Shown piece after piece: positions 1 through 5,683 of a DNA stretch of 5,683 nucleotides (position 1 is its first letter; each line of letters starts with the position of its first letter). The notes beneath the pieces were generated by a model. That model saw only the letters and a program-made list of their open reading frames with translations, was not told the origin of the DNA and did no database searches. The stretch lies in the NCBI GenBank assembly GCA_021804455.1, contig JAJZHT010000087.1:1-5683 (forward strand). Reading direction: 5' to 3'. Both the position numbers and the translations under genes were made by a program. Origin of the DNA: Pseudomonadota bacterium (GTDB lineage: Bacteria > Pseudomonadota > Alphaproteobacteria > Paracaedibacterales > CAIULA01).

Positions 1-63
1 TGAGGGTTGTTTAGTCTTGTTTAAAAAAAGATTAATAAAAATTTAATTGTTGATTTTTTACCA

Positions 64-91
64 CCCCCCACCCAATCAAAAGGGCGGGGGG
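64..91 (-). other. Strong GC-rich hairpin, terminator-like
   Basis: Six C's, one unpaired base and CCC (64-73) face GGG, one base and six G's (82-91) across an 8-nt loop. On the plus strand the odd pair is an A-C mismatch. In a leftward (minus) transcript it becomes a G-U wobble, giving a continuous 10-bp stem, so the structure fits the minus strand better. It lies 12 bp downstream of the stop of the weak leftward ORF at 104-379, where a terminator would be expected. No U-run follows directly: the minus strand continues with a TGGTAAAAAATC stretch, and T-rich sequence appears only further on. A canonical intrinsic terminator is therefore not demonstrated. Confidence 0.4.
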
Positions 92-103
92 CTACACCCT
101 CTT

Positions 104-379
104 TCACCTTGGAAAAGCAGGTAAAACTTTCCCAATCATCCTTTTTCTTGTTTCAAAAAAGGGTTGTTGCTTCAAAAGAAGCTTCATCACCTCGGTTATT
201 CTTGATTCTACTTCTAAAATCCTTGCCAAAAGGTTAATGGGAAAGATGTTTTTTAAATGACCCATAGCTAGGCCGTTATAAAATAATACCAGCGTCTTGC
301 TTCCTAATCTTTGATGGTCATTTTTCTGGGTTGTGGTTTTTCTACATGCCCTAAATACGAACAAAATATCATTAAGCAA
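104..379 (-). CDS. Possible small hypothetical ORF or gene remnant
   Basis: A 91-residue open frame runs leftward from a TTG codon to a TGA. I do not recognise the product. The C-terminal half, from about residue 35, looks more protein-like than the start, with a hydrophobic and basic pattern (MGHLKNIFPINLLARILEVE, then a lysine- and arginine-rich tail ending PAFPR). No Shine-Dalgarno sequence precedes the TTG, and the next in-frame ATG is residue 39. In its favour, the frame is uninterrupted in AT-rich DNA and is followed by a strong hairpin on the same strand. Against it are the weak start, the short length and the lack of recognisable motifs. It may be the tail of a decayed gene or a chance frame. 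Confidence 0.2.
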   Translation of the reverse strand: MLNDILFVFRACRKTTTQKNDHQRLGSKTLVLFYNGLAMGHLKNIFPINLLARILEVESRITEVMKLLLKQQPFFETRKRMIGKVLPAFPR

Positions 380-453
380 TACTGTAAAATATACTGATTT
401 TCTTTTAGAAATGTTTGTGATATTTTTTAATCAATCTTTCTCTAGCCTTTTGA

Positions 454-783
454 ATGCTTATGAAGAATATGTTTGAATGCGGACAGAGGATGCTTATATC
501 TTCCTGGAAGAATCTAGAGTTTGATGGATTTTGCGTCAGGGAAGATTTTGGAATCGTCTATACGTTATCAATTGTTCCAGACTTGTATTTTAACGCCATA
601 CTGGATATGCCTCCAAAGCATCTAATATCACCCGATATTTTAAATACTTTGAAAATCATAGTGAACTCTTACCAAAAGGATAAAAAGAGTTGTCTATGTT
701 GGGTTAAAGAGCAAGACTACGAAGGTTATCAGACATTCCTTGAACAAGAAAATTTTCAAAACTTTGGAAAAATAGAAACATGA
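454..783 (+). CDS. N-terminal fragment of the split GNAT protein
   Basis: This 109-residue open frame ends at the internal TGA. It starts with several closely spaced methionines (residues 1, 3, 6 and 13), followed by a stretch around residues 24-55 (GFCVREDFGIVYTLSIVPDL, then YFNAILDMP) that looks like the beta-strand-rich N-terminal domain of two-domain GNAT proteins. Residues 79-103, with CLCWVKEQDYEGYQTFLEQE, look like the helix that leads to the second domain. It has no acetyl-CoA-binding motif of its own, so it is unlikely to be catalytic alone. The domain assignment rests on overall pattern and on being in phase with the GNAT core downstream. On its own it would be annotated as hypothetical. 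Confidence 0.45.
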   Translation: MLMKNMFECGQRMLISSWKNLEFDGFCVREDFGIVYTLSIVPDLYFNAILDMPPKHLISPDILNTLKIIVNSYQKDKKSCLCWVKEQDYEGYQTFLEQENFQNFGKIET

Positions 784-1233
784 GTGCTGGATTTAGACGA
801 TTTAAATTTTGAAATCCCCTATAAAACTCCTCTCGAAATTAGAAATAGTCATGATTTTCCCCAATGGTTTTCAGTTTTTCAGGAAGCCTTTGAGCTTTCT
901 GATACGGGCTCTAGTTTATTTTTCACTCTTTTAAACAATAGCTTAGTTAAAGACACCTTCATTCATTATTATTCGTTATCCCAGGATAAGATTACATCCG
1001 TACTCTCCGTCATGATGCTTGAGGATCATAATATTGGTTTGTTTAATTTTGGAACACTTAAACAACAAAGAAATCAAGGATATTTATCAGAATTAGTTTC
1101 TTTGTGCTTGATAGAAGCCAGAAAAGGAGGGAAAAAAACCGCTCTTGTTCATGCAAACCAAGCAAGCCAATCTCTTTTAAAAAAGTTAGGCTTTAAGAAG
1201 GTGGGAAGTTACCATTTTTATGGAAGAATTTGA
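784..1233 (+). CDS. C-terminal GNAT acetyltransferase domain fragment
   Basis: This 149-residue open frame begins at a GTG that directly abuts the TGA of the upstream fragment. The GNAT core is visible. Strand-turn residues NFGTL (88-92) lead into the acetyl-CoA pyrophosphate loop QRNQGYL (95-101), a variant of the Q/R-x-x-G-x-G/A motif with L in place of the last small residue. A long helix follows (residues 102-115). Then comes ANQASQSLLKKLGF (124-137), the usual motif B with its LGF signature, and a final aromatic strand YHFYG (143-147). The length is close to that of a single GNAT domain, so it could fold alone. The only purine-rich sequence ahead of the GTG is a weak GGAAAA near 770-775. 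Translation would then depend on ribosomes that have just ended at 781-783. Confidence 0.5.
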   Translation: MLDLDDLNFEIPYKTPLEIRNSHDFPQWFSVFQEAFELSDTGSSLFFTLLNNSLVKDTFIHYYSLSQDKITSVLSVMMLEDHNIGLFNFGTLKQQRNQGYLSELVSLCLIEARKGGKKTALVHANQASQSLLKKLGFKKVGSYHFYGRI

Positions 1234-1279
1234 TAAACTTTTGTTGAACATTTCTGCCGTCCCCTCCGATGTGTTAATT

Positions 1280-1288
1280 CCCCCCCCC
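1280..1288 (+). repeat. C9 homopolymer tract in intergenic DNA
   Basis: Nine consecutive C's stand out in the AT-rich 198-bp gap between the GNAT frame and the CLC gene, about 144 bp upstream of the CLC start. Such tracts slip during replication and can alter promoter spacing. No promoter with clear -35 and -10 boxes is visible around it, so a regulatory role is only a possibility. The rest of the gap holds a TAAAAT hexamer (1361-1366) and a TTCTTAAGAA palindrome (1345-1354), neither of which makes a convincing promoter. Confidence 0.5.
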
Positions 1289-1431
1289 AAAAGCTTATCC
1301 CCACATATTCCCTTCTGTGAGTTCAGGGGCCCAGGAAGCAAGTTTTCTTAAGAAGATTAATAAAATATTTATCTCCCTTCCTCTAACATAGCAGAAAAAC
1401 CTCTCCTTTTGGGAATCCGGCAACTTAATTT

Positions 1432-2685
1432 ATGAATCGTAAAAACTCTCGAATTTGGCTTTTAACGGGTTCCCTAAGACATTTTGTTGTCCTTGTCCCT
1501 CTTATTTTTTTAAGCATCGGAATAGTGATTGTTTATTTCAGCCTTTTCGCAAGCTTAACAAAGGCCCGTTTATGGCTTCAAACTTATTACCCCAGTTTCT
1601 TTTTAAGTATTGGCAGTTTCGCCATTGCGGCCTCAGCTTGGGTCTGTTTTTATTTTGCCCCAGGTGCCAGCGGCAGTGGCCACAACCTTTTAAGACAACT
1701 CACCCCCCAAAATCAACCCTATTTTATTCGATATTATTTCAATTCTAAAGTCATTGTTGTCAAAATGATCAGCTTCCTTTTGGCTGCTGTGGGTGGAAGT
1801 GCTCTTGGCAAAGAAGGACCCATGGTTCATATTATGACAGCTCTTTGGATTGCCTTTAATAAGAACTTTTCTCTTTTTTCCGTTAAAAGTGCCTTAATCA
1901 TAGGCAGCAGCCTTGGTTTTGGGCTTGTTTTTGCTAACCCTTGGGTGGGGTTTCTTTTTGCTCTTGAAACCTTTGGTTTAACTATTTTAAAAAAAGGACT
2001 GCGCTGGAATATCTTGACTTTAATAACTTTGATACTGACCTGTTGGGTGGCAGATTTTGTTTTACAGCATCATCAGGCTTTACGAATCGAAAAGGTCCTG
2101 TTATTGGATCGCTCTTATCTCATTCCCACGATCGTGAATGTTTTTCTCAGTACCCATTTAGGATGGTTTTTCTTAAAAACGATCACTTGGGGACAACAAT
2201 GGATGCATACTTTTTCCATCAAACAAAAAATCTTTCTTCCCCTGGGGGGAGGATTGCTTATCGTTCTTATAGGATTTTATGGAGGGATTTACACAATGGG
2301 ATCGGGTAATGAAGAAGTCCTTACAATTCTGCATAATCAACACCCTTGCCTTATCAAAGAATTATTGGGACGTTGTATCAATTTGGTCACCGCCTACACC
2401 GTGGGGTGCTCCGGGGGCTTAGTATTCCCCGCCTTTTCCCTAGGGGCTCAACTGGGCAACATCGTCGGAAGTTTCTATCCTACCCTTGACCCTCGTTTTT
2501 TTTGTTTGATAAGTATGACTGTTTTCCTAAGCCTTTTTACCCACGCTCCTTTTACAGCCGCTGTTGTCGTCGCGGATATTACCGGCTGTTACAACCTTTT
2601 GTTACCTCTTTGTGGCGCCTCTTGGGGTGGAGCGGCTCTTAAAATCTTTAACGACCGGCTCCTAAATCGTCCCAAAATTCTTTAA
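1432..2685 (+). CDS. CLC-family chloride channel or Cl-/H+ transporter
   Basis: A complete 417-residue integral inner-membrane protein of the CLC family, which as homodimers pass chloride or exchange it for protons. Hydrophobic helices run almost the whole length. Family landmarks appear in order: GASGSGHN (78-85) at the first anion-site loop, GKEGP (126-130) with gating glutamate E128, [13 protein letters not shown] (168-180), [15 protein letters not shown] (328-342), and [11 protein letters not shown] (382-392) with Y387 matching the central tyrosine (Tyr445 in E. coli ClcA). There is no C-terminal CBS pair, as is common for short bacterial forms. Oddities are GSGHN instead of GSGIP, and threonine (T180) where E. 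coli ClcA has inner-gate Glu203. The fold and family are clear. Whether it is channel or antiporter, and its ion preference, are not. The start is set by an in-frame TAA at 1426-1428 just before the ATG; the next in-frame ATG is codon 112. No good Shine-Dalgarno sequence is visible. The 3' end overlaps dnaJ by 38 bp, tail to tail. Confidence 0.9.
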   Translation: MNRKNSRIWLLTGSLRHFVVLVPLIFLSIGIVIVYFSLFASLTKARLWLQTYYPSFFLSIGSFAIAASAWVCFYFAPGASGSGHNLLRQLTPQNQPYFIRYYFNSKVIVVKMISFLLAAVGGSALGKEGPMVHIMTALWIAFNKNFSLFSVKSALIIGSSLGFGLVFANPWVGFLFALETFGLTILKKGLRWNILTLITLILTCWVADFVLQHHQALRIEKVLLLDRSYLIPTIVNVFLSTHLGWFFLKTITWGQQWMHTFSIKQKIFLPLGGGLLIVLIGFYGGIYTMGSGNEEVLTILHNQHPCLIKELLGRCINLVTAYTVGCSGGLVFPAFSLGAQLGNIVGSFYPTLDPRFFCLISMTVFLSLFTHAPFTAAVVVADITGCYNLLLPLCGASWGGAALKIFNDRLLNRPKIL

Positions 2686-3799
2686 CTTTAGCAAAAAAAC
2701 TGCTTGATTGAGGACTGTTTTGACCTGTTTGGGCTATATCTTCAAACTCTTTCAAGAGCTCTTTTTGTTTTTTGCTTAAATGAACAGGGGTTTCAACGCC
2801 CGCCTCAATGATTAAGTCGCCTCGGCTGTTGCTGCGCAAAATGGACATACCCTTACCACGCATACGTAATTGTTGACCAGCCTGGGTTCCCGCAGGAATT
2901 TTTAAGACTGACTTTGTGCCATCCAGGCTAGGCACCTCGATTTCCCCCCCTAGCGCGGCCATGGTCATGGGAATCGGAATCCGACAAAACAAATCAGCCC
3001 CTTGGCGTTTAAACAAACGATGGGGACGAAGGGTCAGAAAAACATACAAATCGCCCGCGGGAGATCCCCGAAAACCCGCCTCTCCCTCTCGAGAAACACG
3101 AATGCGTGTGCCATCATCAACCCCGGCTGGAATTTTAACCTCCAGGTTTTTTTCACCCCGAACGCGCCCTTGCCCCTTGCAAGAACGACAAGGATCCGCA
3201 ATCGTTTTTCCTGTGCCCGCGCACCCTGCACAGGTTCGTTCAATGGTAAAAAATCCCTGCTGATAGCGAGTACGCCCCCGACCCTGACAGGTGGAACAGG
3301 TGGTGGGCGGCAATCCCCCTTCGCTGCCCAACCCATGGCATCGTTCACAGGCCACAGCCGTTGCAAATTTTATAGAGGTGGTGGTACCCCGAAAAGCTTC
3401 CTCAAGGGAAATTTCTAAATTAAAACGAATATCCGAGCCACTTTGTTGAAAACCTTCGGCTTGGGATTCGGAATTAAAATTGCTAAACATTTCATCAAAA
3501 ATGTCAGAAAAATTCCCCGAAAAACCAAAGCCGCCGAAACCAGCCCCCTGCCCAGCCCCAGAGCCCATGCCCTGTTCAAAAGCAGCAGAACCATAGCGAT
3601 CATAGGCAGCCCGTTTCTGATCATCCCGCAAAACATCGTATGCTTCCGAAGCTTCACGAAATTTTTGCTCCGCGGCTTTGTCACCGGGATTACGATCAGG
3701 GTGGTATTTCATCGCCAGCTTACGATAGGCCTTTTTAATATCCTCCGCCGTGGCGTTCTGATTAACCCCGAGTATTTTATAAAAATCTTTATTTGCCAT
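2648..3799 (-). CDS. dnaJ: Chaperone protein DnaJ (Hsp40)
   Basis: A complete 383-residue type I J-protein, the usual length. It delivers unfolded clients to DnaK in the cytoplasm and stimulates its ATPase. The J-domain (about 1-70) carries the HPD triad at 33-35 that contacts DnaK. A glycine- and phenylalanine-rich linker follows (about 77-108). The zinc-binding domain has four CxxCxGxG repeats: CERCHGLG (151), CSTCQGRG (168), CAGCAGTG (190) and CRSCKGQG (204), with all eight cysteines present, so two zinc ions can be bound. The C-terminal beta-sandwich client-binding domains extend to about 350, and the tail ends [11 protein letters not shown]. The ATG at 3797-3799 has AGGA seven bases upstream. 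It lies 116 bp downstream of dnaK on the same strand and is probably cotranscribed with it. No intrinsic terminator is visible after the TAA, which sits inside the convergent CLC gene. Confidence 0.98.
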   Translation of the reverse strand: MANKDFYKILGVNQNATAEDIKKAYRKLAMKYHPDRNPGDKAAEQKFREASEAYDVLRDDQKRAAYDRYGSAAFEQGMGSGAGQGAGFGGFGFSGNFSDIFDEMFSNFNSESQAEGFQQSGSDIRFNLEISLEEAFRGTTTSIKFATAVACERCHGLGSEGGLPPTTCSTCQGRGRTRYQQGFFTIERTCAGCAGTGKTIADPCRSCKGQGRVRGEKNLEVKIPAGVDDGTRIRVSREGEAGFRGSPAGDLYVFLTLRPHRLFKRQGADLFCRIPIPMTMAALGGEIEVPSLDGTKSVLKIPAGTQAGQQLRMRGKGMSILRSNSRGDLIIEAGVETPVHLSKKQKELLKEFEDIAQTGQNSPQSSSFFAKVKEFWDDLGAGR

Positions 3800-3806
3800 G
3801 GACAGG

Positions 3807-3810
3807 TCCT
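3807..3810 (-). promoter_or_regulatory. Shine-Dalgarno site for dnaJ
   Basis: The minus strand reads AGGA, then seven bases, then the dnaJ ATG. This spacing is ideal and confirms the chosen start. It is the clearest ribosome binding site in the window. Confidence 0.75.
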
Positions 3811-3830
3811 ACTTTTGATGCATTCTTACA

Positions 3831-3843
3831 ACGATGAAATCGT
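3831..3843 (-). other. Small inverted repeat ahead of dnaJ
   Basis: ACGAT and ATCGT flank three bases, a perfect 5-bp dyad. It lies about 20 bases upstream of the dnaJ Shine-Dalgarno site in the leftward transcript and directly after the large spacer hairpin. On its own it is weak and could be chance. It is listed because it is the third dyad in a row in a 116-bp spacer. Confidence 0.3.
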
Positions 3844-3847
3844 ATTA

Positions 3848-3881
3848 AGAGATCCTTAGATTTTGGAATCCAAGGATCTCT
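3848..3881 (-). terminator. Large hairpin in the dnaK-dnaJ spacer
   Basis: Arms AGAGATCCTT and AAGGATCTCT form a perfect 10-bp stem that continues through one further pair and a GATT/AATC 4-bp stem to a 4-nt loop. The one imperfect pair is A-C on the plus strand but G-U in the leftward transcript. The full 15-bp stem with a CCAA loop therefore forms only in dnaK-dnaJ mRNA, which indicates the working strand. The bases after it on the minus strand (TAATACGATTTC) are not a proper U-run. A partial terminator or a 3' stabiliser of dnaK mRNA fits better than complete termination, since dnaJ follows directly. Confidence 0.6.
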
Positions 3882-3884
3882 CAT

Positions 3885-3900
3885 TAAGAAACCTTTCTTA
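3885..3900 (-). other. Inverted repeat just after dnaK
   Basis: TAAGAAA and TTTCTTA are separated by only two bases, a perfect 16-bp dyad placed 15 bases after the dnaK stop codon. As RNA it could form six pairs closed by a 4-nt loop. As DNA it is symmetrical enough to be a protein site, but I know of no regulator that it matches. It is AT-rich and therefore weak as a hairpin. Confidence 0.35.
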
Positions 3901-3915
3901 CCCCGTTTAAAGAAA

Positions 3916-5683
3916 CTAGGCACTTTTTTGATCATCCAAATCCTTAAATTCGGCATCAACCACTTTTTCGCCGTCTTGACCAGAACCGGGTGTGGTTTCG
4001 GCAGAAGCAGCGGTCTCTTGCGTAGCTTTATAAATGGCTTCTCCCAATTTCATCGATACTTGGGTTAAGGTTTCTAATTTAGCCTTAATTTCGTCGGCTT
4101 GTTCCGTGGTTAGGGCCTGTTTAAGATCATCAATCGCTGATTGTATACTGGTTTTATCGGCCTCTGGAATCTTATCGCCATGTTCCTTCAGGCTTTTCTC
4201 TGTGCTGTGAATCATAGTATCGGCATGATTTTTCACTTCAATCACTTCACGGCGATTTTTATCTTCCTCGGCATTAGCTTCAGCATCTTTGATCATTTGC
4301 TGAATATCCGTATCGGATAATCCACCCGAGGCCTGAATACGAATTTGTTGTTCTTTGCCTGTTGCCTTGTCTTTGGCAGACACTTGAACAATACCATTAG
4401 CATCAATATCAAAGGTTACTTCGATCTGGGGCATCCCGCGGGGTGCAGGGGCAATCCCCATCAAATCAAATTGTCCCAACAGTTTATTCTGGGCAGCAAT
4501 TTCCCGCTCACCCTGGAACACACGTATGGTAACGGCTGTCTGATTATCCTCAGCGGTTGAGAAGACCTGGCTTTTACGGGTGGGAATGGTGGTATTGCGG
4601 TCAATAAGGCGCGTGAACAATCCCCCCAAGGTCTCAATGCCCAAAGACAAAGGGGTTACATCCAACAACAAAACATCTTTAACGTCACCTTTTAAAACAG
4701 CTCCTTGAATAGCCGCCCCTACAGCCACGACTTCATCAGGGTTAACACCGCGATGAGGATCACGCCCGAAAAAACTTTTTACTGTTTCAATAATCTTGGG
4801 CATACGGGTCATTCCCCCTACCAAGATCACCTCATCAATATCCTTGGCCAAGACGCCAGCATCCTTAAGGGCTGCTTTACAGGGATCTACCGTTCTTTGA
4901 ACCAAATCATCCACCAAAGATTCAAATTTGGCGCGGGTTAAAGTCACGTTTAAATGCTTAGGCCCACTGGCATCGGCAGAAATAAAGGGTAAATTAATAT
5001 CTGTTTGTAAGGATGAAGAAAGCTCGATCTTCGCCTTTTCAGCGGCTTCTTTCAAGCGCTGTAAGGCCAGGGTATCTTTACGCAGATCAATTCCCTGCTC
5101 TTTTTGGAACTCAGCCGCCAAATAGTCAATAACGCGGGCGTCAAAATCTTCTCCTCCCAAGAAAGTATCCCCATTGGTGGACTTAACTTCGAAAACACCA
5201 TCGCCAATTTCCAAAATGGAAACGTCAAAGGTCCCCCCACCAAGGTCATAAACTGCTATGGTACCTGTGGCCTTTTTCTCTAAACCATAGGCTAACGCCG
5301 CGGCTGTAGGCTCATTAATAATGCGCAAAACTTCCAGACCGGCTATTTTACCAGCATCTTTTGTTGCCTGTCGCTGAGCATCGTTAAAATAGGCCGGAAC
5401 AGTAATAACAGCTTGAGTTACGGTCTCTCCCAAGTAATTTTCAGCCGTTTCTTTCATCTTTTGTAAAATAAATGCACTGATTTGGCTGGGACTGTATTTT
5501 TGATCCCTCGCCTGAACCCAAGCGTCACCATTGTCCGCCGCGCAAATTTTATAAGGCACCAAACCAATATCTTTTTGCGTCATTGGATCCTTAAAAGAAC
5601 GCCCAATTAAACGCTTGATCGCAAACAGAGTGTTCTCAGGATTGGTAACAGCCTGACGTTTAGCCGCCTGCCCCACCAAACGT
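3916..5683 (-). CDS. dnaK: Chaperone protein DnaK (Hsp70), 5' end outside window
   Basis: An Hsp70 ATP-dependent foldase of the cytoplasm, partner of DnaJ and GrpE. The frame is open to the right edge, so the start lies outside. Comparison with E. coli DnaK (the AIK lysine equals Lys70) indicates that about 47 N-terminal residues, including the first phosphate loop, are missing; the full length would be near 635. Visible, counting from the codon at 5677-5679: [17 protein letters not shown] (10-26), [17 protein letters not shown] (94-110), second phosphate loop DLGGGTFD (145-152), adenosine loop VILVGG (284-289), interdomain linker VLLLDV (336-341), the beta substrate-binding domain to about 450, then the helical lid. 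The acidic tail ends [15 protein letters not shown]. No truncation or frameshift is seen, and the stop is TAG. The lid and tail style are alphaproteobacterial. Any heat-shock promoter would lie upstream, outside the window. Confidence 0.98.
   Translation of the reverse strand, partial: RLVGQAAKRQAVTNPENTLFAIKRLIGRSFKDPMTQKDIGLVPYKICAADNGDAWVQARDQKYSPSQISAFILQKMKETAENYLGETVTQAVITVPAYFNDAQRQATKDAGKIAGLEVLRIINEPTAAALAYGLEKKATGTIAVYDLGGGTFDVSILEIGDGVFEVKSTNGDTFLGGEDFDARVIDYLAAEFQKEQGIDLRKDTLALQRLKEAAEKAKIELSSSLQTDINLPFISADASGPKHLNVTLTRAKFESLVDDLVQRTVDPCKAALKDAGVLAKDIDEVILVGGMTRMPKIIETVKSFFGRDPHRGVNPDEVVAVGAAIQGAVLKGDVKDVLLLDVTPLSLGIETLGGLFTRLIDRNTTIPTRKSQVFSTAEDNQTAVTIRVFQGEREIAAQNKLLGQFDLMGIAPAPRGMPQIEVTFDIDANGIVQVSAKDKATGKEQQIRIQASGGLSDTDIQQMIKDAEANAEEDKNRREVIEVKNHADTMIHSTEKSLKEHGDKIPEADKTSIQSAIDDLKQALTTEQADEIKAKLETLTQVSMKLGEAIYKATQETAASAETTPGSGQDGEKVVDAEFKDLDDQKSA

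Larger units (their letters stand above)
1..453. other. AT-rich region without a convincing gene
   Basis: This left-hand stretch is AT-rich and contains no ORF that I can tie to a family. It holds A/T runs at 22-60, an unusually GC-rich hairpin at 64-91, and one weak leftward open frame at 104-379 with a TTG start. I saw no tRNA-like fold, no tandem repeat array and no convincing sigma70 promoter. A TATACT hexamer at 390-395 resembles a -10 box for the GNAT gene, but it has no recognisable -35 partner. The region could be plain intergenic DNA or the residue of decayed genes. Confidence 0.6.
454..1233 (+). pseudogene. GNAT-family N-acetyltransferase split by in-frame TGA
   Basis: Reading one frame from ATG 454 to TGA 1231-1233 gives a protein of about 259 residues, interrupted only by TGA at 781-783. 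The second half has the acetyl-CoA-binding GNAT core. The first half resembles the N-terminal domain that precedes such a core in two-domain GNAT proteins. Both halves are in phase with no frameshift, so a single point change in a once-intact gene is the simplest reading. The first ATG directly follows an in-frame TGA (451-453) and no clear Shine-Dalgarno sequence lies upstream; ATG 460, 469 or 490 could also serve. The final TGA is followed immediately by TAA. GNAT enzymes transfer acetyl from acetyl-CoA to an amine, but the substrate here cannot be read from the sequence. Alternatives are programmed readthrough, or two polypeptides made by termination and reinitiation at the GTG abutting the stop. 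A sequencing error is also possible. Confidence 0.65.

Noticed and set aside
28..45. A 13-nt sequence AAGATTAATAAAA shared by 28-40 and 1353-1365
   Set aside because: In DNA this AT-rich a match of this length is expected by chance in a window of this size, and the flanks do not match.
781..783. TGA decoded as tryptophan across the genome
   Set aside because: Tryptophans checked in dnaK, dnaJ, CLC and the GNAT halves use TGG, so nothing beyond this one codon supports reassignment.
1295..1305. TTATCCCCACA resembling a DnaA box
   Set aside because: It has two extra C's compared with TTATCCACA, it is single, and no other origin features are nearby.
1361..1366. TAAAAT as -10 box of a CLC promoter
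   Set aside because: No acceptable -35 hexamer lies 16-18 bases upstream; in AT-rich DNA such a hexamer alone is not evidence.
2916..3859. Plus-strand open frames of 115-138 residues across dnaJ
   Set aside because: They lie antisense to an unmistakable dnaJ, have no family motifs and use the mirrored codon pattern of dnaJ. They are shadows.
4345..5249. Short open frames on both strands inside dnaK
   Set aside because: All overlap well-conserved DnaK coding sequence in other frames and carry no independent signal.
1..5683. Search for a new defence, mobile or repeat-based system
   Set aside because: No recombinase, nuclease, reverse transcriptase, toxin-antitoxin pair, terminal inverted repeats or spaced repeat array could be seen. 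The gene content is ordinary chromosomal.

Overview
The window looks like a piece of an AT-rich alphaproteobacterial chromosome. The DnaK C-terminal half (the [15 protein letters not shown] stretch, the [12 protein letters not shown] stretch and the VVDAEF tail) and the DnaJ are alphaproteobacterial in style. The low GC, loosely packed left side and broken gene would suit a host-associated lineage such as Holosporales. That placement is inference from residue patterns and base composition, not from a search.

Layout. Positions 1-453 hold no convincing gene: there is a very GC-rich hairpin (64-91) and one weak leftward ORF (104-379). Positions 454-1233 (+) read as one GNAT-type acetyltransferase split by a single in-frame TGA at 781-783, most simply a recent pseudogene. 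Positions 1234-1431 are intergenic with a C9 tract. Positions 1432-2685 (+) encode a complete CLC-family chloride channel or transporter with altered selectivity-filter and inner-gate residues. On the minus strand, dnaK (3916 to beyond the right edge, 5' end missing) is followed by dnaJ (2648-3799). The 116-bp spacer between them carries three successive inverted repeats and a good Shine-Dalgarno sequence for dnaJ.

How the genes relate. DnaK and DnaJ form the classic Hsp70/Hsp40 folding pair and are very probably one leftward operon. The CLC gene converges on dnaJ and overlaps its 3' end by 38 bp, with no terminator visible between them, so the two transcripts must be antisense at their ends. 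The GNAT gene and the CLC gene show no functional link to the chaperones. I see no defence system, mobile element, CRISPR array, tRNA or rRNA. The points most worth a second look are the split GNAT gene, the CLC filter residues and the structured dnaK-dnaJ spacer.
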